Assembly: GCA_963701205.1 (NCBI GenBank)
Contig: OY969575.1
Coordinates: forward strand, 186,001-250,000
From: JALZKA01 sp963701205
GTDB taxonomy: Bacteria > Actinomycetota > Thermoleophilia > Solirubrobacterales > 70-9
Reading direction: 5' to 3'
Length of the DNA stretch: 64,000 nt
The notes beneath the pieces were generated by a model. That model searched no databases. It saw nothing but the letters and a program-made list of their open reading frames with translations, and had not been told where the DNA came from. Shown piece after piece: positions 25,115 to 32,336 of this stretch. Position numbers and translations under genes: made by a program. How positions within the stretch are numbered: position 1 is the first letter of the stretch; every line of letters starts with the position of its first letter.

Positions 25115-25128
25115 GAACGGGCGTTCCC
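25115..25128. promoter_or_regulatory. LexA (SOS) box of uvrA
   Basis: CGAAC-GGGC-GTTCC matches the Gram-positive/actinobacterial LexA operator CGAACN4GTTCG except for the last base. It lies 6 nt upstream of the -10, where a repressor would block RNA polymerase. Confidence 0.7.
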
Positions 25129-25340
25129 TCGCCGCCCCAGACCTGGCCCGGCGTTACTCGTCGCTCCGCGTTTTCGTCTGGGTCGGCCGCGCGGGCAGGA
25201 GCCTTCGTACAAGGCTTCGTGCGGTCCGGCTGGCATCCCCGCTGGCAGCGGGCTGGGCGTTCACGCCTCGACGATGTCTCTCGGAATCGTGCCAGCGCGT
25301 GGCAAACCGGGAATGTCCGGCGCCAACGATACCCACCGAC
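25129..25340. other. Intergenic stretch between uvrA and the DUF2294 gene
   Basis: Part of the largest gene-free gap in the window (25094-25379). Apart from the flanking promoters I see no RNA gene, convincing ORF or strong hairpin. Confidence 0.5.
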
Positions 25341-25370
25341 TTGCATTTCCCTGGCGGGTGGTGCTAAACA
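25341..25370 (+). promoter_or_regulatory. Sigma-70-type promoter of the DUF2294 gene
   Basis: -35 TTGCAT (25341-25346), 18-nt spacer, -10 TAAACA (25365-25370), then 9 nt to the ATG at 25380: a leaderless promoter with both elements visible. Confidence 0.6.
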
Positions 25371-25379
25371 TGGAATCTC

Positions 25380-25841
25380 ATGGATGAGAAATCAGAACCT
25401 GAAGATCAGAACCTGACGGGCGGTGCGCTGCTCTCAGCGATCTCGAATCGCTTTGTTGGCCTCCTACGCGAGCATTACGGACGCGGGCCCACCCGCGCCA
25501 AGACCTACATCCTCGACGACCTTGTCGTCTGCGTGCTGCGCAACGGCTTTACGGCGCTGGAGCAGACAATGGTTGACAGCGGCCAGGCCGGCGACGTTGT
25601 CGAGATGCGCCACAGGTTCCAGTCCCTGATGGCGTCTAAGTACAAGGACGCGATCGAGGAGTTGACAGGCGTCAAGGTGGTGGCGTTCCTAAGCCAGGCA
25701 CATGTCGAGCCCGACATCACGCTTGAAATTTTCCTCGTGGACCGGTCGCTTGAAGGAGCCGGGTCGAGATCTTTGAGGATCCCGCCGCCGCCGACACCGG
25801 CATCGCAGACGGTCCCGCCTAGTTCTCCCTGCCGCGCATGA
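25380..25841 (+). CDS. DUF2294-domain protein
   Basis: 153 residues. The middle (about 15-115) matches DUF2294: ISNRFVGLLREHYGRGPTRAKTYILDDLVVCVLRNGFTALEQTMVDSGQ, then MRHRFQSLM and LTGVKVVAFLSQAHVEPD. The C-terminal 30 residues are Pro/Ser-rich. Function unknown. The 3' end overlaps the convergent gene at 25819 by 23 bp. Confidence 0.8.
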   Translation: MDEKSEPEDQNLTGGALLSAISNRFVGLLREHYGRGPTRAKTYILDDLVVCVLRNGFTALEQTMVDSGQAGDVVEMRHRFQSLMASKYKDAIEELTGVKVVAFLSQAHVEPDITLEIFLVDRSLEGAGSRSLRIPPPPTPASQTVPPSSPCRA

Positions 25842-26241
25842 CCTCACGGTAAAGCGAGATATCGGCTGCCGTTGCCAGGTAGCGATTTCGCAGGTCGGAA
25901 GTATCGCGCTCGAGCTCATCCGCCAAGCGCGTCAGGTCGGTTTCAGTCTCGGGTCCGGCCCATGGCCGCCCACCCAGGGCGGTTGCGGTATCAAGGCTGA
26001 CAACGGCGAAGTCGGTGGCCATGCCGACCAGGGTTTGGGCAGCATTGGCCCAGGCGTCTGCCGATTCAATCCAACGGCCGATGGCGTCAATGTCGTCATC
26101 GCTAGGGACATCGGGAACGGTGTTCATCGCTTCGTTCCAATCACTGCCCTCTCGGTTGGCCGCGACGATGGCTGAGAAGGCAGGAGGAGAACCCTCGAGC
26201 GGCTGCTGACCAGCCATTGTATTCGGGTGCCCAGGAGTCAT
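25819..26241 (-). CDS. Hypothetical acidic helical protein
   Basis: 140 residues, acidic, mostly helical (DDIDAIGRWIESADAWANAAQTLVGMATD; LTRLADELERDTSDLRNRYLA). No family recognised. ATG at 26241 has GGAGG 8 nt upstream; ATG 26217 is an alternative. The start lies inside a hairpin at 26230-26249, so initiation could be sensitive to RNA structure. It follows the coiled-coil gene after 23 bp. Confidence 0.6.
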   Translation of the reverse strand: MTPGHPNTMAGQQPLEGSPPAFSAIVAANREGSDWNEAMNTVPDVPSDDDIDAIGRWIESADAWANAAQTLVGMATDFAVVSLDTATALGGRPWAGPETETDLTRLADELERDTSDLRNRYLATAADISLYREVMRGREN

Positions 26242-26249
26242 CTCCTGGG
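26230..26249. other. Stem-loop covering the start of the 140-aa gene
   Basis: CCCAGGAG / CTCCTGGG with a 4-nt loop containing the ATG at 26241 (minus strand). It could act as a weak terminator for the gene upstream or mask the start codon. No T-run. Confidence 0.35.
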
Positions 26250-26264
26250 CCTCCGGTGCCGGCG

Positions 26265-26816
26265 TCAGGGGCGGCTTGCCCGCTCCATCACGAAATCAAG
26301 CAAACCTTCGGCGTCGCTTACCTCGTAGTGATCGAGCAGGTGCGCAGCGATCTGCTCGCGGCTCATGCCATCTATGGCCATCTTTGTGGCAATTATCCGG
26401 GCACCGACCTCATCGCCCTTGCGCTCACCGTTGGCCACCACCGGCGCCAGTTTGGCTGCGTCGGGGGCGCTCGAGGCTGAGGGTGGCGTCGCGATCTCTG
26501 GCTGCGCCAGCATGGGCTCGGGTTCGGCTGGAAGGGGGGGCTCCGACGCGGGTTCGGCTGGAAGGGTGGACTCCGGCACCCGCTCTGGGGTGGACGGCAC
26601 CTCGGCGGCATTCGCTGGGCGCAGGGAGCCTTCAATACCGGCAAGCGCCTCGCGCACCTGAGCCAGACGCTCCTGGGCTTCGGCCTCGGCGCGCTCGCGG
26701 ATGCGTTGGGCCTCGGCCTCGGCCTCAGCCACGATCGCGCGGGCACGATCCTCTGCCTGGTTCAGCGTCTCACGAACCCGGCCGGTCAAATCTCCGATCA
26801 GCTTGTCTGCATCCAT
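26265..26816 (-). CDS. Coiled-coil protein with Pro/Ala-rich linker, unknown function
   Basis: 183 residues. The N-terminal ~75 residues form an amphipathic coiled coil (LIGDLTGRVRETLNQAEDRARAIVAEAEAEAQR) like DivIVA- or ATP synthase b-type stalks. A Pro/Glu/Ala linker follows, then a helical C-terminal module (ATKMAIDGMSREQIAAHLLDHY). ATG at 26816 has TAACTT 7 nt upstream. A structural or envelope-linked role is a guess. Confidence 0.65.
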   Translation of the reverse strand: MDADKLIGDLTGRVRETLNQAEDRARAIVAEAEAEAQRIRERAEAEAQERLAQVREALAGIEGSLRPANAAEVPSTPERVPESTLPAEPASEPPLPAEPEPMLAQPEIATPPSASSAPDAAKLAPVVANGERKGDEVGARIIATKMAIDGMSREQIAAHLLDHYEVSDAEGLLDFVMERASRP

Positions 26817-26823
26817 GTACAGG

Positions 26824-26829
26824 AAGTTA
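26824..26829 (-). promoter_or_regulatory. -10 element of the coiled-coil gene (leaderless)
   Basis: TAACTT, minus strand, 7 nt from the ATG at 26816. Confidence 0.45.
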
Positions 26830-26883
26830 CCGATGCGAGGCAAAACGAAACCCCACTGCGAGTCATCCGAGCGGCAGGAGCGT

Positions 26884-28929
26884 TCAGGCCCGCAGGCTCT
26901 CAAGGTCGCGGCGCAGCTCCTTGAGCTCGTCCCGCAACCGTCCGGCCTCCTCGAAGCGAAGCTCCTCGGACGCGAGCAGCATCTCTTCTTCCAGTTCGAC
27001 AATCAGCTTTTCCAGCTCGTCCGGACTTGCGATCTCATCGCCGCTACGGCGCCGGCGCCGATTGGGAGTCGTTTTCGAGTCCATCGACAGAAACTCGGAG
27101 ATCTCGGAAATTCCTTTCCGAACCGTCTCCGGCGTGATCCCGTGTTCCTTGTTGTAGGCGACCTGAATCGCCCGACGGCGGTCGGTCTCAGCCAGCGCGA
27201 CGCGCATCGCCTGCGTTTCCTTATCGGCGTACATCAGGACGCGCCCGTTGACATTGCGGGCGGCGCGGCCAATCGTCTGGATCAGGCTTGTCTCGCCGCG
27301 GAGGAACCCTTCCTTATCCGCGTCGAGGATCGCCACGAGCGAGACCTCGGGTAGGTCGAGACCTTCGCGCAGAAGATTGACGCCCACCAGCACGTCGTAC
27401 TCGCCAAGGCGCAAGTCGCGGATGATCTGGATCCGTTCAAGCGTGTCAACCTCGGAGTGCAGGTAGCGAACCTGGAAGCCGTGCTCGAGCAGATAGCCGG
27501 TCAGGTCCTCTGCCATCTTCTTGGTCAGAGTCGTAACCAGCGTTCGCTCCTTGACCTCAACCCGCGCCCTGACCTCGTTCATCAGGTCATCAACTTGGTT
27601 GCGAGTCGCGCGCACCTCAACCTCCGGATCGACGATGCCGGTGGGGCGCACAATCTGTTCGGCGATGCGGCTGGACTCGGAGCGCTCGAAATCCCCAGGC
27701 GTGGCCGAGACCATCACCAACTGGTTGATTCGATCCAAGTACTCGCCGAACTTGAGTGGCCGATTGTCCGCAGCTGACGGCAGCCGGAAGCCGTGCTCGA
27801 TCAGGGTTCGCTTGCGTGACGCGTCGCCTTCGAACATGCCGCCGATCTGGGGAATCGTCTGATGCGACTCATCCACGAAGCAAACGAAGTCGTCGGGGAA
27901 GTAATCGATCAACGTGTGCGGAGGGCTCCCGGCCTCGCGGCCATCAAAGATGCGCGAGTAGTTCTCGACGCCTGATGTAAAGCCCAGTTCCTTGAGCATC
28001 TCGATGTCGTACTCGGTTCGCTGCCGCAGGCGGTGCGCTTCGAGCAACTTGCCGCGCTCCTCGAACCAGGCGACCCGTTCATAAAGCTCGCGCTTGATCT
28101 CCTCAAGCGATCGCTCCATGGTTTCTTCCTCGGTGACGTAGTGACTCGCAGGCCATACCGCAACGTGCTCGATCGCCTCGAAGATCTCTCCCGTCAACGG
28201 GTCGAAGTGATGAATCGACTCAATCTCGTCGCCAAAGAGATTGATCCTGTAGGCGGACTCTGCATAGGCCGGGAAGATCTCCAGCATCTCGCCCTTCGCC
28301 CGAAAGGTGCCGCGCGTCAGCGCAGTCTCGTTGCGGTTGTACTGCATCGCGACGAGCTTGCGAAGAATCTCGTCACGTTCGAACGTTTCCCCCACCTTGA
28401 AAAGCTGCATCTGCTTGGCGTAGAGCTCTGGGGATCCGATCCCGTAGATGCAGGAGACCGACGCGACGATAACGACGTCGCGGCGGGCGAGCAACGATGC
28501 GGTCGCGGCGTGGCGTAGGCGATCGATCTCGTCGTTGACCGACGAGTCCTTTTCGATGTAGAGGTCCTGGGCCGGAACATATGCCTCGGGCTGGTAGTAG
28601 TCGTAATACGAGACGAAATACTCGACCGAGTTCTGCGGGAGGAACTCACGAAACTCGTTGCAAAGCTGCGCCGCGAGCGTCTTGTTGTGGGCGATCACCA
28701 GGGCCGGGCGTTGCAACCGCTCAATCGTGGCGGCGATCGTGAAGGTCTTGCCGGTTCCGGTCGCTCCGAGGAGCGTCAGAAACCGCTCCCCAGCTTCAAT
28801 GCCCTCGACGAGTTCGGCGATCGCCGTCGGCTGATCGGCGGCCGGCACGTATCCGGGATTCAGGCTGAAGTCAGGCAACCGGATGAATCTAGCGTCGGTC
28901 CAACCGGATCCCGATGTCGGGTTGGGCAT
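26884..28929 (-). CDS. uvrB: Excinuclease ABC subunit B
   Basis: 681 residues from ATG 28929. Helicase-like UvrB: Walker A GATGTGKTFTIAA near 50, the YYDYYQPEAY beta-hairpin region that clamps DNA, the DESHQT box and motif VI around QTIGRAARNVNG. The C-terminal UVR motif is in the last 40 residues (ELEEEMLLASEELRFEEAGRLRDEL). It receives damage from UvrA and recruits UvrC. An upstream in-frame ATG at 28953 would overlap the divergent gene. No LexA box is visible in the 22-bp divergent gap. Confidence 0.97.
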   Translation of the reverse strand: MPNPTSGSGWTDARFIRLPDFSLNPGYVPAADQPTAIAELVEGIEAGERFLTLLGATGTGKTFTIAATIERLQRPALVIAHNKTLAAQLCNEFREFLPQNSVEYFVSYYDYYQPEAYVPAQDLYIEKDSSVNDEIDRLRHAATASLLARRDVVIVASVSCIYGIGSPELYAKQMQLFKVGETFERDEILRKLVAMQYNRNETALTRGTFRAKGEMLEIFPAYAESAYRINLFGDEIESIHHFDPLTGEIFEAIEHVAVWPASHYVTEEETMERSLEEIKRELYERVAWFEERGKLLEAHRLRQRTEYDIEMLKELGFTSGVENYSRIFDGREAGSPPHTLIDYFPDDFVCFVDESHQTIPQIGGMFEGDASRKRTLIEHGFRLPSAADNRPLKFGEYLDRINQLVMVSATPGDFERSESSRIAEQIVRPTGIVDPEVEVRATRNQVDDLMNEVRARVEVKERTLVTTLTKKMAEDLTGYLLEHGFQVRYLHSEVDTLERIQIIRDLRLGEYDVLVGVNLLREGLDLPEVSLVAILDADKEGFLRGETSLIQTIGRAARNVNGRVLMYADKETQAMRVALAETDRRRAIQVAYNKEHGITPETVRKGISEISEFLSMDSKTTPNRRRRRSGDEIASPDELEKLIVELEEEMLLASEELRFEEAGRLRDELKELRRDLESLRA

Positions 28930-28938
28930 GTGGCCGGG

Positions 28939-28944
28939 TAGCTT
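28939..28944 (+). promoter_or_regulatory. -10 element of the DoxX-like gene (leaderless)
   Basis: TAGCTT, 7 nt before the ATG at 28952. Confidence 0.45.
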
Positions 28945-28951
28945 TGCCACC

Positions 28952-29326
28952 ATGACCGCCTCGCAAAAGGCGCTGGCCGCCTTCTTCTCGCTCGCCGGGA
29001 TCCTGCATTTTGCAATGCCCAAACCGTACGAGGCGATCGTGCCTGCCTATGTGCCGATCGCGCCGCGCGATGCCGTTATCTACTCAGGTTGCGCAGAGCT
29101 GCTCGGCGGCTTGGCGGTCCTGCCGAACGCAACCCGGGGAATCGCCCGCTGGTGGCTGATCGGCCTACTCGTGGCGATCTTTCCTGCCAACGTCCACATG
29201 GCGATGAGCCCCGAGGAGGTTCCCGGCCTCAAGGAGCGCCCGATCCCCGGCTGGGCGCTTTGGGCCCGCCTGCCGCTCCAGTTCCTGATGATGGCCTGGG
29301 TCTGGCAGGCGACTGCGCGCCGCTAG
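28952..29326 (+). CDS. DoxX-like small membrane protein
   Basis: 124 residues with four TM helices: LAAFFSLAGILHFAMPKPY, AVIYSGCAELLGGLAVL, WWLIGLLVAIFPANVHMAM and LQFLMMAWVW. The GxxHF, SGxxEL and NxHM features are those of the DoxX/SURF4-like superfamily. Function unknown. Divergent from uvrB by 22 bp and convergent with the large membrane protein, with 1 bp between stops. Confidence 0.75.
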   Translation: MTASQKALAAFFSLAGILHFAMPKPYEAIVPAYVPIAPRDAVIYSGCAELLGGLAVLPNATRGIARWWLIGLLVAIFPANVHMAMSPEEVPGLKERPIPGWALWARLPLQFLMMAWVWQATARR

Positions 29327-29327
29327 G

Positions 29328-31673
29328 TCAGCGCGGCGTTGCGATCCAGTCCCACTCGCGGCCGCAGATCTCCGCGGGGGGCAGCTCGACCAAGCGCGAA
29401 TCTCCAGCCTCCGTCCCGCTCAGCACGATCGGCCCGACAGGATCCCCGCGCCCACCGCTTCCCGGATGCAGGTCGCGGCCGCCGAAGCGAAGCTCAACTG
29501 TGTGGGTGCCCGGTCGCAGCACGACTGAGCCGAACGACACGTACTGGCCGTAGTTGTTGAGCTCATGGCGCACGGATCCAATTGGCTCGCCATCAACGAA
29601 CGCCTCGACCAGTGGCCGAACGGACTCGCCCAGCCAGACCTCGTATCTGTCGGGCCGCTCAATGGTCGCCTGCACGCGAATCGTGCCGGCGCCGTCAGGG
29701 GCCGGCGCGACGTCAAGGCCGGAAGTCCAGTCACGTGGATAGGTCCCCGGGGAGAGGGGTACCACGACGGGGCTCACGCCGGTCGCCGCGATCAGGGTGC
29801 CGCTGGGGTCCGGCAACGCCTTGACCTCGCCGCAATCGGGCGCGGCGATCGGGTCGTAGCGATCGCCAAGCGGAAGGTGCGCGGTCGGGGCCCCCGCCGC
29901 TGCGGACCGCTGCCAAACCTCGTAGTAGGAGCCGGCCCAAGCCAATTGGTAGTCGGCGGGCGGGCGGCTCTGGGCTGGCGATCGCCGTAGGACAAGGGTC
30001 CGGTAGATATAAAGGTCCTCGGTCTGTAACTCATCGGTATCGATCGTCGAGCCCTTTCTGACGGTCCCCCCGTTTCGCTTCGGAATCGTCCTGCGGCGTA
30101 GCTCCGAGACCGATTCGGGGTCGCCTGCCCGCAGAAAGTGTCGGGCGCCGTAGGGCGAGTATTCGGTCATCAGCGTTGGGCCTTCACCGGCAATGAGCTC
30201 GCCGATCGTCTCCAGCTCTTCGAACTGGGAATAGGGCGCCAGGTTGACATCCGAATACGCCAGGGTGTTTGACCACAGAACGCCCAACGACAGGATCGAC
30301 GCCGCCACAAGGCCGCCGGCCGCGGACAGCCTTTGCGAAATGGCGACACACCCGATCAGTGCGACCAAGAGCAGCATCGGCGAAGCCGTCGCGAGTGCCT
30401 TGCCCTCGACCCAGGGCGATCCGATTGCCAGCAGGCCCAGACCGCCAGCCAGCGCTCCTGTCAGAAGCAGCTGGACACCTGCTGCGCGCTGACGCGCCGC
30501 CCACCAGCCCCCGGCTAAAACCAGAAGCAGGGCCAGCGCGCAAATCGCGTACGTCAGTCCTGGTGCGCCTGGATCCAGGCGGAAGTCGCCAGCGGGCCAA
30601 ATGCCCAACGCCTGCACCGGCTCGAGCGGCTCAATCAGGTTCCCCTTGGCAGCGGAGTCGCTGAGCGGTGACGAGGTGGGCGGCAGCAGTCCGCCAGGCA
30701 GGATCACCGGCAGGGCCAGCAGTCCGACAACCACGGCGAAGGTCGCCGCTCTCCGCGCCACGGCGGCAAGTCCGATACTGCGTGCAAGGACGATCGCTAC
30801 AGCGATCAGGATCGGGGCGAGCCAAAGCGCTCCGCCTGCGCTCAGGATTCCGACCAGCCCGCCTGCACAAAGGCCAAGGCCAATCACGACTCGCCCGTCG
30901 TTAGGCCTGTCAACAACTTGACCGGCCATTGCGGCGACGGTGGCGATCATTGCCGCCGCCGCCAGCTCCTTGACTCCCCCCCACAGGTAATAGCCGTAAA
31001 GCAGTGCGGGCTGGGCGGCGATCGCCACGATGGCCGCCCGCTGCCAGGCCGAGCGGACAAGCGGCGCCACCAGAACCCAGGCCGCCAACGCAAAGAGAAC
31101 AGCGGCGAAAGCCATGTACGGCTGGATCACCCAGGCAGGGTCGAGCGCCAGCAACTGAGCAACGGCTCCGAAGGGCAGAAAGACGCCGACGGGATAGCCG
31201 TCGCCGATATTGACGGCCAGCGTCGCCTCATACGTTGACGGTGAAAGGCCTCCGAGGTCCCGACCGTGCTCCATCAGACGGTCAGTGAAGGCCAGCCACG
31301 TCGCGGTGTCATCCAACCGGATATAGCCCGCAAGCGTGGGCGCCCCCGACAGCACGATCGGCGCCGCGTAGAGGCAAAACACGACCACGGCGGCAACCAG
31401 CAGCGGCGTTGGCGGACGAGGCCGGCGGTCGCTTAGGACGGCCAGTCCGAACCCGATCACCGCGAGCGTGACGATTGCGGGGGTCGCGAACTCGGCGGTT
31501 GCGTCGGTCAGCGTCAGATACTGGCCCGCGATGATCATCACCGTAAATCCGCAGCCGGGCAGCAGCCCGCCCGGGATCCTGGTCCCGATCAGCGCTTCGA
31601 ATGCCAACCCCGAGCCCACGCACGCGACGGCGAGGACGGCTGGGAATACCAGCCAGCTAAGGATGAGGTCCAT
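29328..31673 (-). CDS. Large polytopic membrane protein with extracytoplasmic C-terminal domain
   Basis: 781 residues. Residues 1-500 hold about 13 hydrophobic helices. The first loop after TM4 has LDDTATWLAFTDRLMEHGRD, reminiscent of the acidic loop of GT-C membrane glycosyltransferases. Residues 500-781 are soluble and beta-rich, with a late segment resembling a carbohydrate-binding jelly-roll (DRYEVWLGESVRPLVEAFVDG, GTHTVELRFGGRDL). A role in cell-surface glycan assembly is likely by architecture but no family is firm. It reads toward the DoxX-like gene. Confidence 0.65.
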   Translation of the reverse strand: MDLILSWLVFPAVLAVACVGSGLAFEALIGTRIPGGLLPGCGFTVMIIAGQYLTLTDATAEFATPAIVTLAVIGFGLAVLSDRRPRPPTPLLVAAVVVFCLYAAPIVLSGAPTLAGYIRLDDTATWLAFTDRLMEHGRDLGGLSPSTYEATLAVNIGDGYPVGVFLPFGAVAQLLALDPAWVIQPYMAFAAVLFALAAWVLVAPLVRSAWQRAAIVAIAAQPALLYGYYLWGGVKELAAAAMIATVAAMAGQVVDRPNDGRVVIGLGLCAGGLVGILSAGGALWLAPILIAVAIVLARSIGLAAVARRAATFAVVVGLLALPVILPGGLLPPTSSPLSDSAAKGNLIEPLEPVQALGIWPAGDFRLDPGAPGLTYAICALALLLVLAGGWWAARQRAAGVQLLLTGALAGGLGLLAIGSPWVEGKALATASPMLLLVALIGCVAISQRLSAAGGLVAASILSLGVLWSNTLAYSDVNLAPYSQFEELETIGELIAGEGPTLMTEYSPYGARHFLRAGDPESVSELRRRTIPKRNGGTVRKGSTIDTDELQTEDLYIYRTLVLRRSPAQSRPPADYQLAWAGSYYEVWQRSAAAGAPTAHLPLGDRYDPIAAPDCGEVKALPDPSGTLIAATGVSPVVVPLSPGTYPRDWTSGLDVAPAPDGAGTIRVQATIERPDRYEVWLGESVRPLVEAFVDGEPIGSVRHELNNYGQYVSFGSVVLRPGTHTVELRFGGRDLHPGSGGRGDPVGPIVLSGTEAGDSRLVELPPAEICGREWDWIATPR

Positions 31674-31720
31674 GCCAGATGCCTGCGCCTACCGGCGCTG
31701 GTGATGGCGGATCGGCGTGA

Positions 31721-32305
31721 TCAATCCACCGGCTCGACGAGGCCTGATGTAGCCAGATCCAGGGCCCGCTCAGGATCCGGGTCGAAGACCTCGATCTGGA
31801 AGTCCTCATCCGGAAAGGCCAGATAGACGCTCGTCGGTGCGCCCTCGTTCGTGATGACAATCCCGCCTCCGGGAGCGTCGGTGACGAGCGACCCGTCCTC
31901 CTCGGCCTGCTTTTCCAGCGCCGCGAATGCATCGGGGAGCGGATAGGTGCCAACCGTCAGGAAGTCGGGTGCCGGATCGCCAGGTTCAACGCCCTCGTCG
32001 AGGTAGCGAACAAAGACCCTGTCGTCATTAGTCCTGGTCAACTCAAGCGCCGCCTCCCCCTGGTCGCCAGCCCAATACACGGGAGCCTCCAGGCGGTCGG
32101 CCAACGCCAACAGGTCGTCGCTGTCCGCGACGACGGGGCCCGCTCCGGCTCGCAGGGACGCGCCATCGCCGCGCGCGGCCGTCTCGTTTGAGTCGTCGCG
32201 AATCAGGCCGAAGTAGACAAGCGCGCCAATCGCAGCCGCGACGGCAACAACAACGCCAATACGGAGAAACTCAGGCCGGTTGGGAGGTATGTAGCTCGAT
32301 TCCAC
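31721..32305 (-). CDS. Single-pass membrane-anchored hypothetical protein
   Basis: 194 residues with a short cytosolic N-terminus, one TM helix (IGVVVAVAAAIGALVYFGLI, about 15-34) and an extracytoplasmic acidic domain (EAPVYWAGDQGEAALELTRTND, DFLTVGTYPLPDAFAAL). GTG at 32305 is supported by TAACCT 7 nt upstream. Similar anchored domains of unknown function occur in Thermoleophilia; I cannot assign a role. The large membrane protein gene follows 47 bp downstream. Confidence 0.7.
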   Translation of the reverse strand: MESSYIPPNRPEFLRIGVVVAVAAAIGALVYFGLIRDDSNETAARGDGASLRAGAGPVVADSDDLLALADRLEAPVYWAGDQGEAALELTRTNDDRVFVRYLDEGVEPGDPAPDFLTVGTYPLPDAFAALEKQAEEDGSLVTDAPGGGIVITNEGAPTSVYLAFPDEDFQIEVFDPDPERALDLATSGLVEPVD

Positions 32306-32312
32306 GCGCAGA

Positions 32313-32318
32313 AGGTTA
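32313..32318 (-). promoter_or_regulatory. -10 element of the anchored-protein gene (leaderless)
   Basis: TAACCT, minus strand, 7 nt before the GTG at 32305. Confidence 0.45.
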
Positions 32319-32336
32319 TGGGGCGAGACGGCGGCG

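Noticed and set aside
28930..28951. LexA box in the uvrB/DoxX-like divergent gap
   Set aside because: No GAACN4GTTC or near match present.
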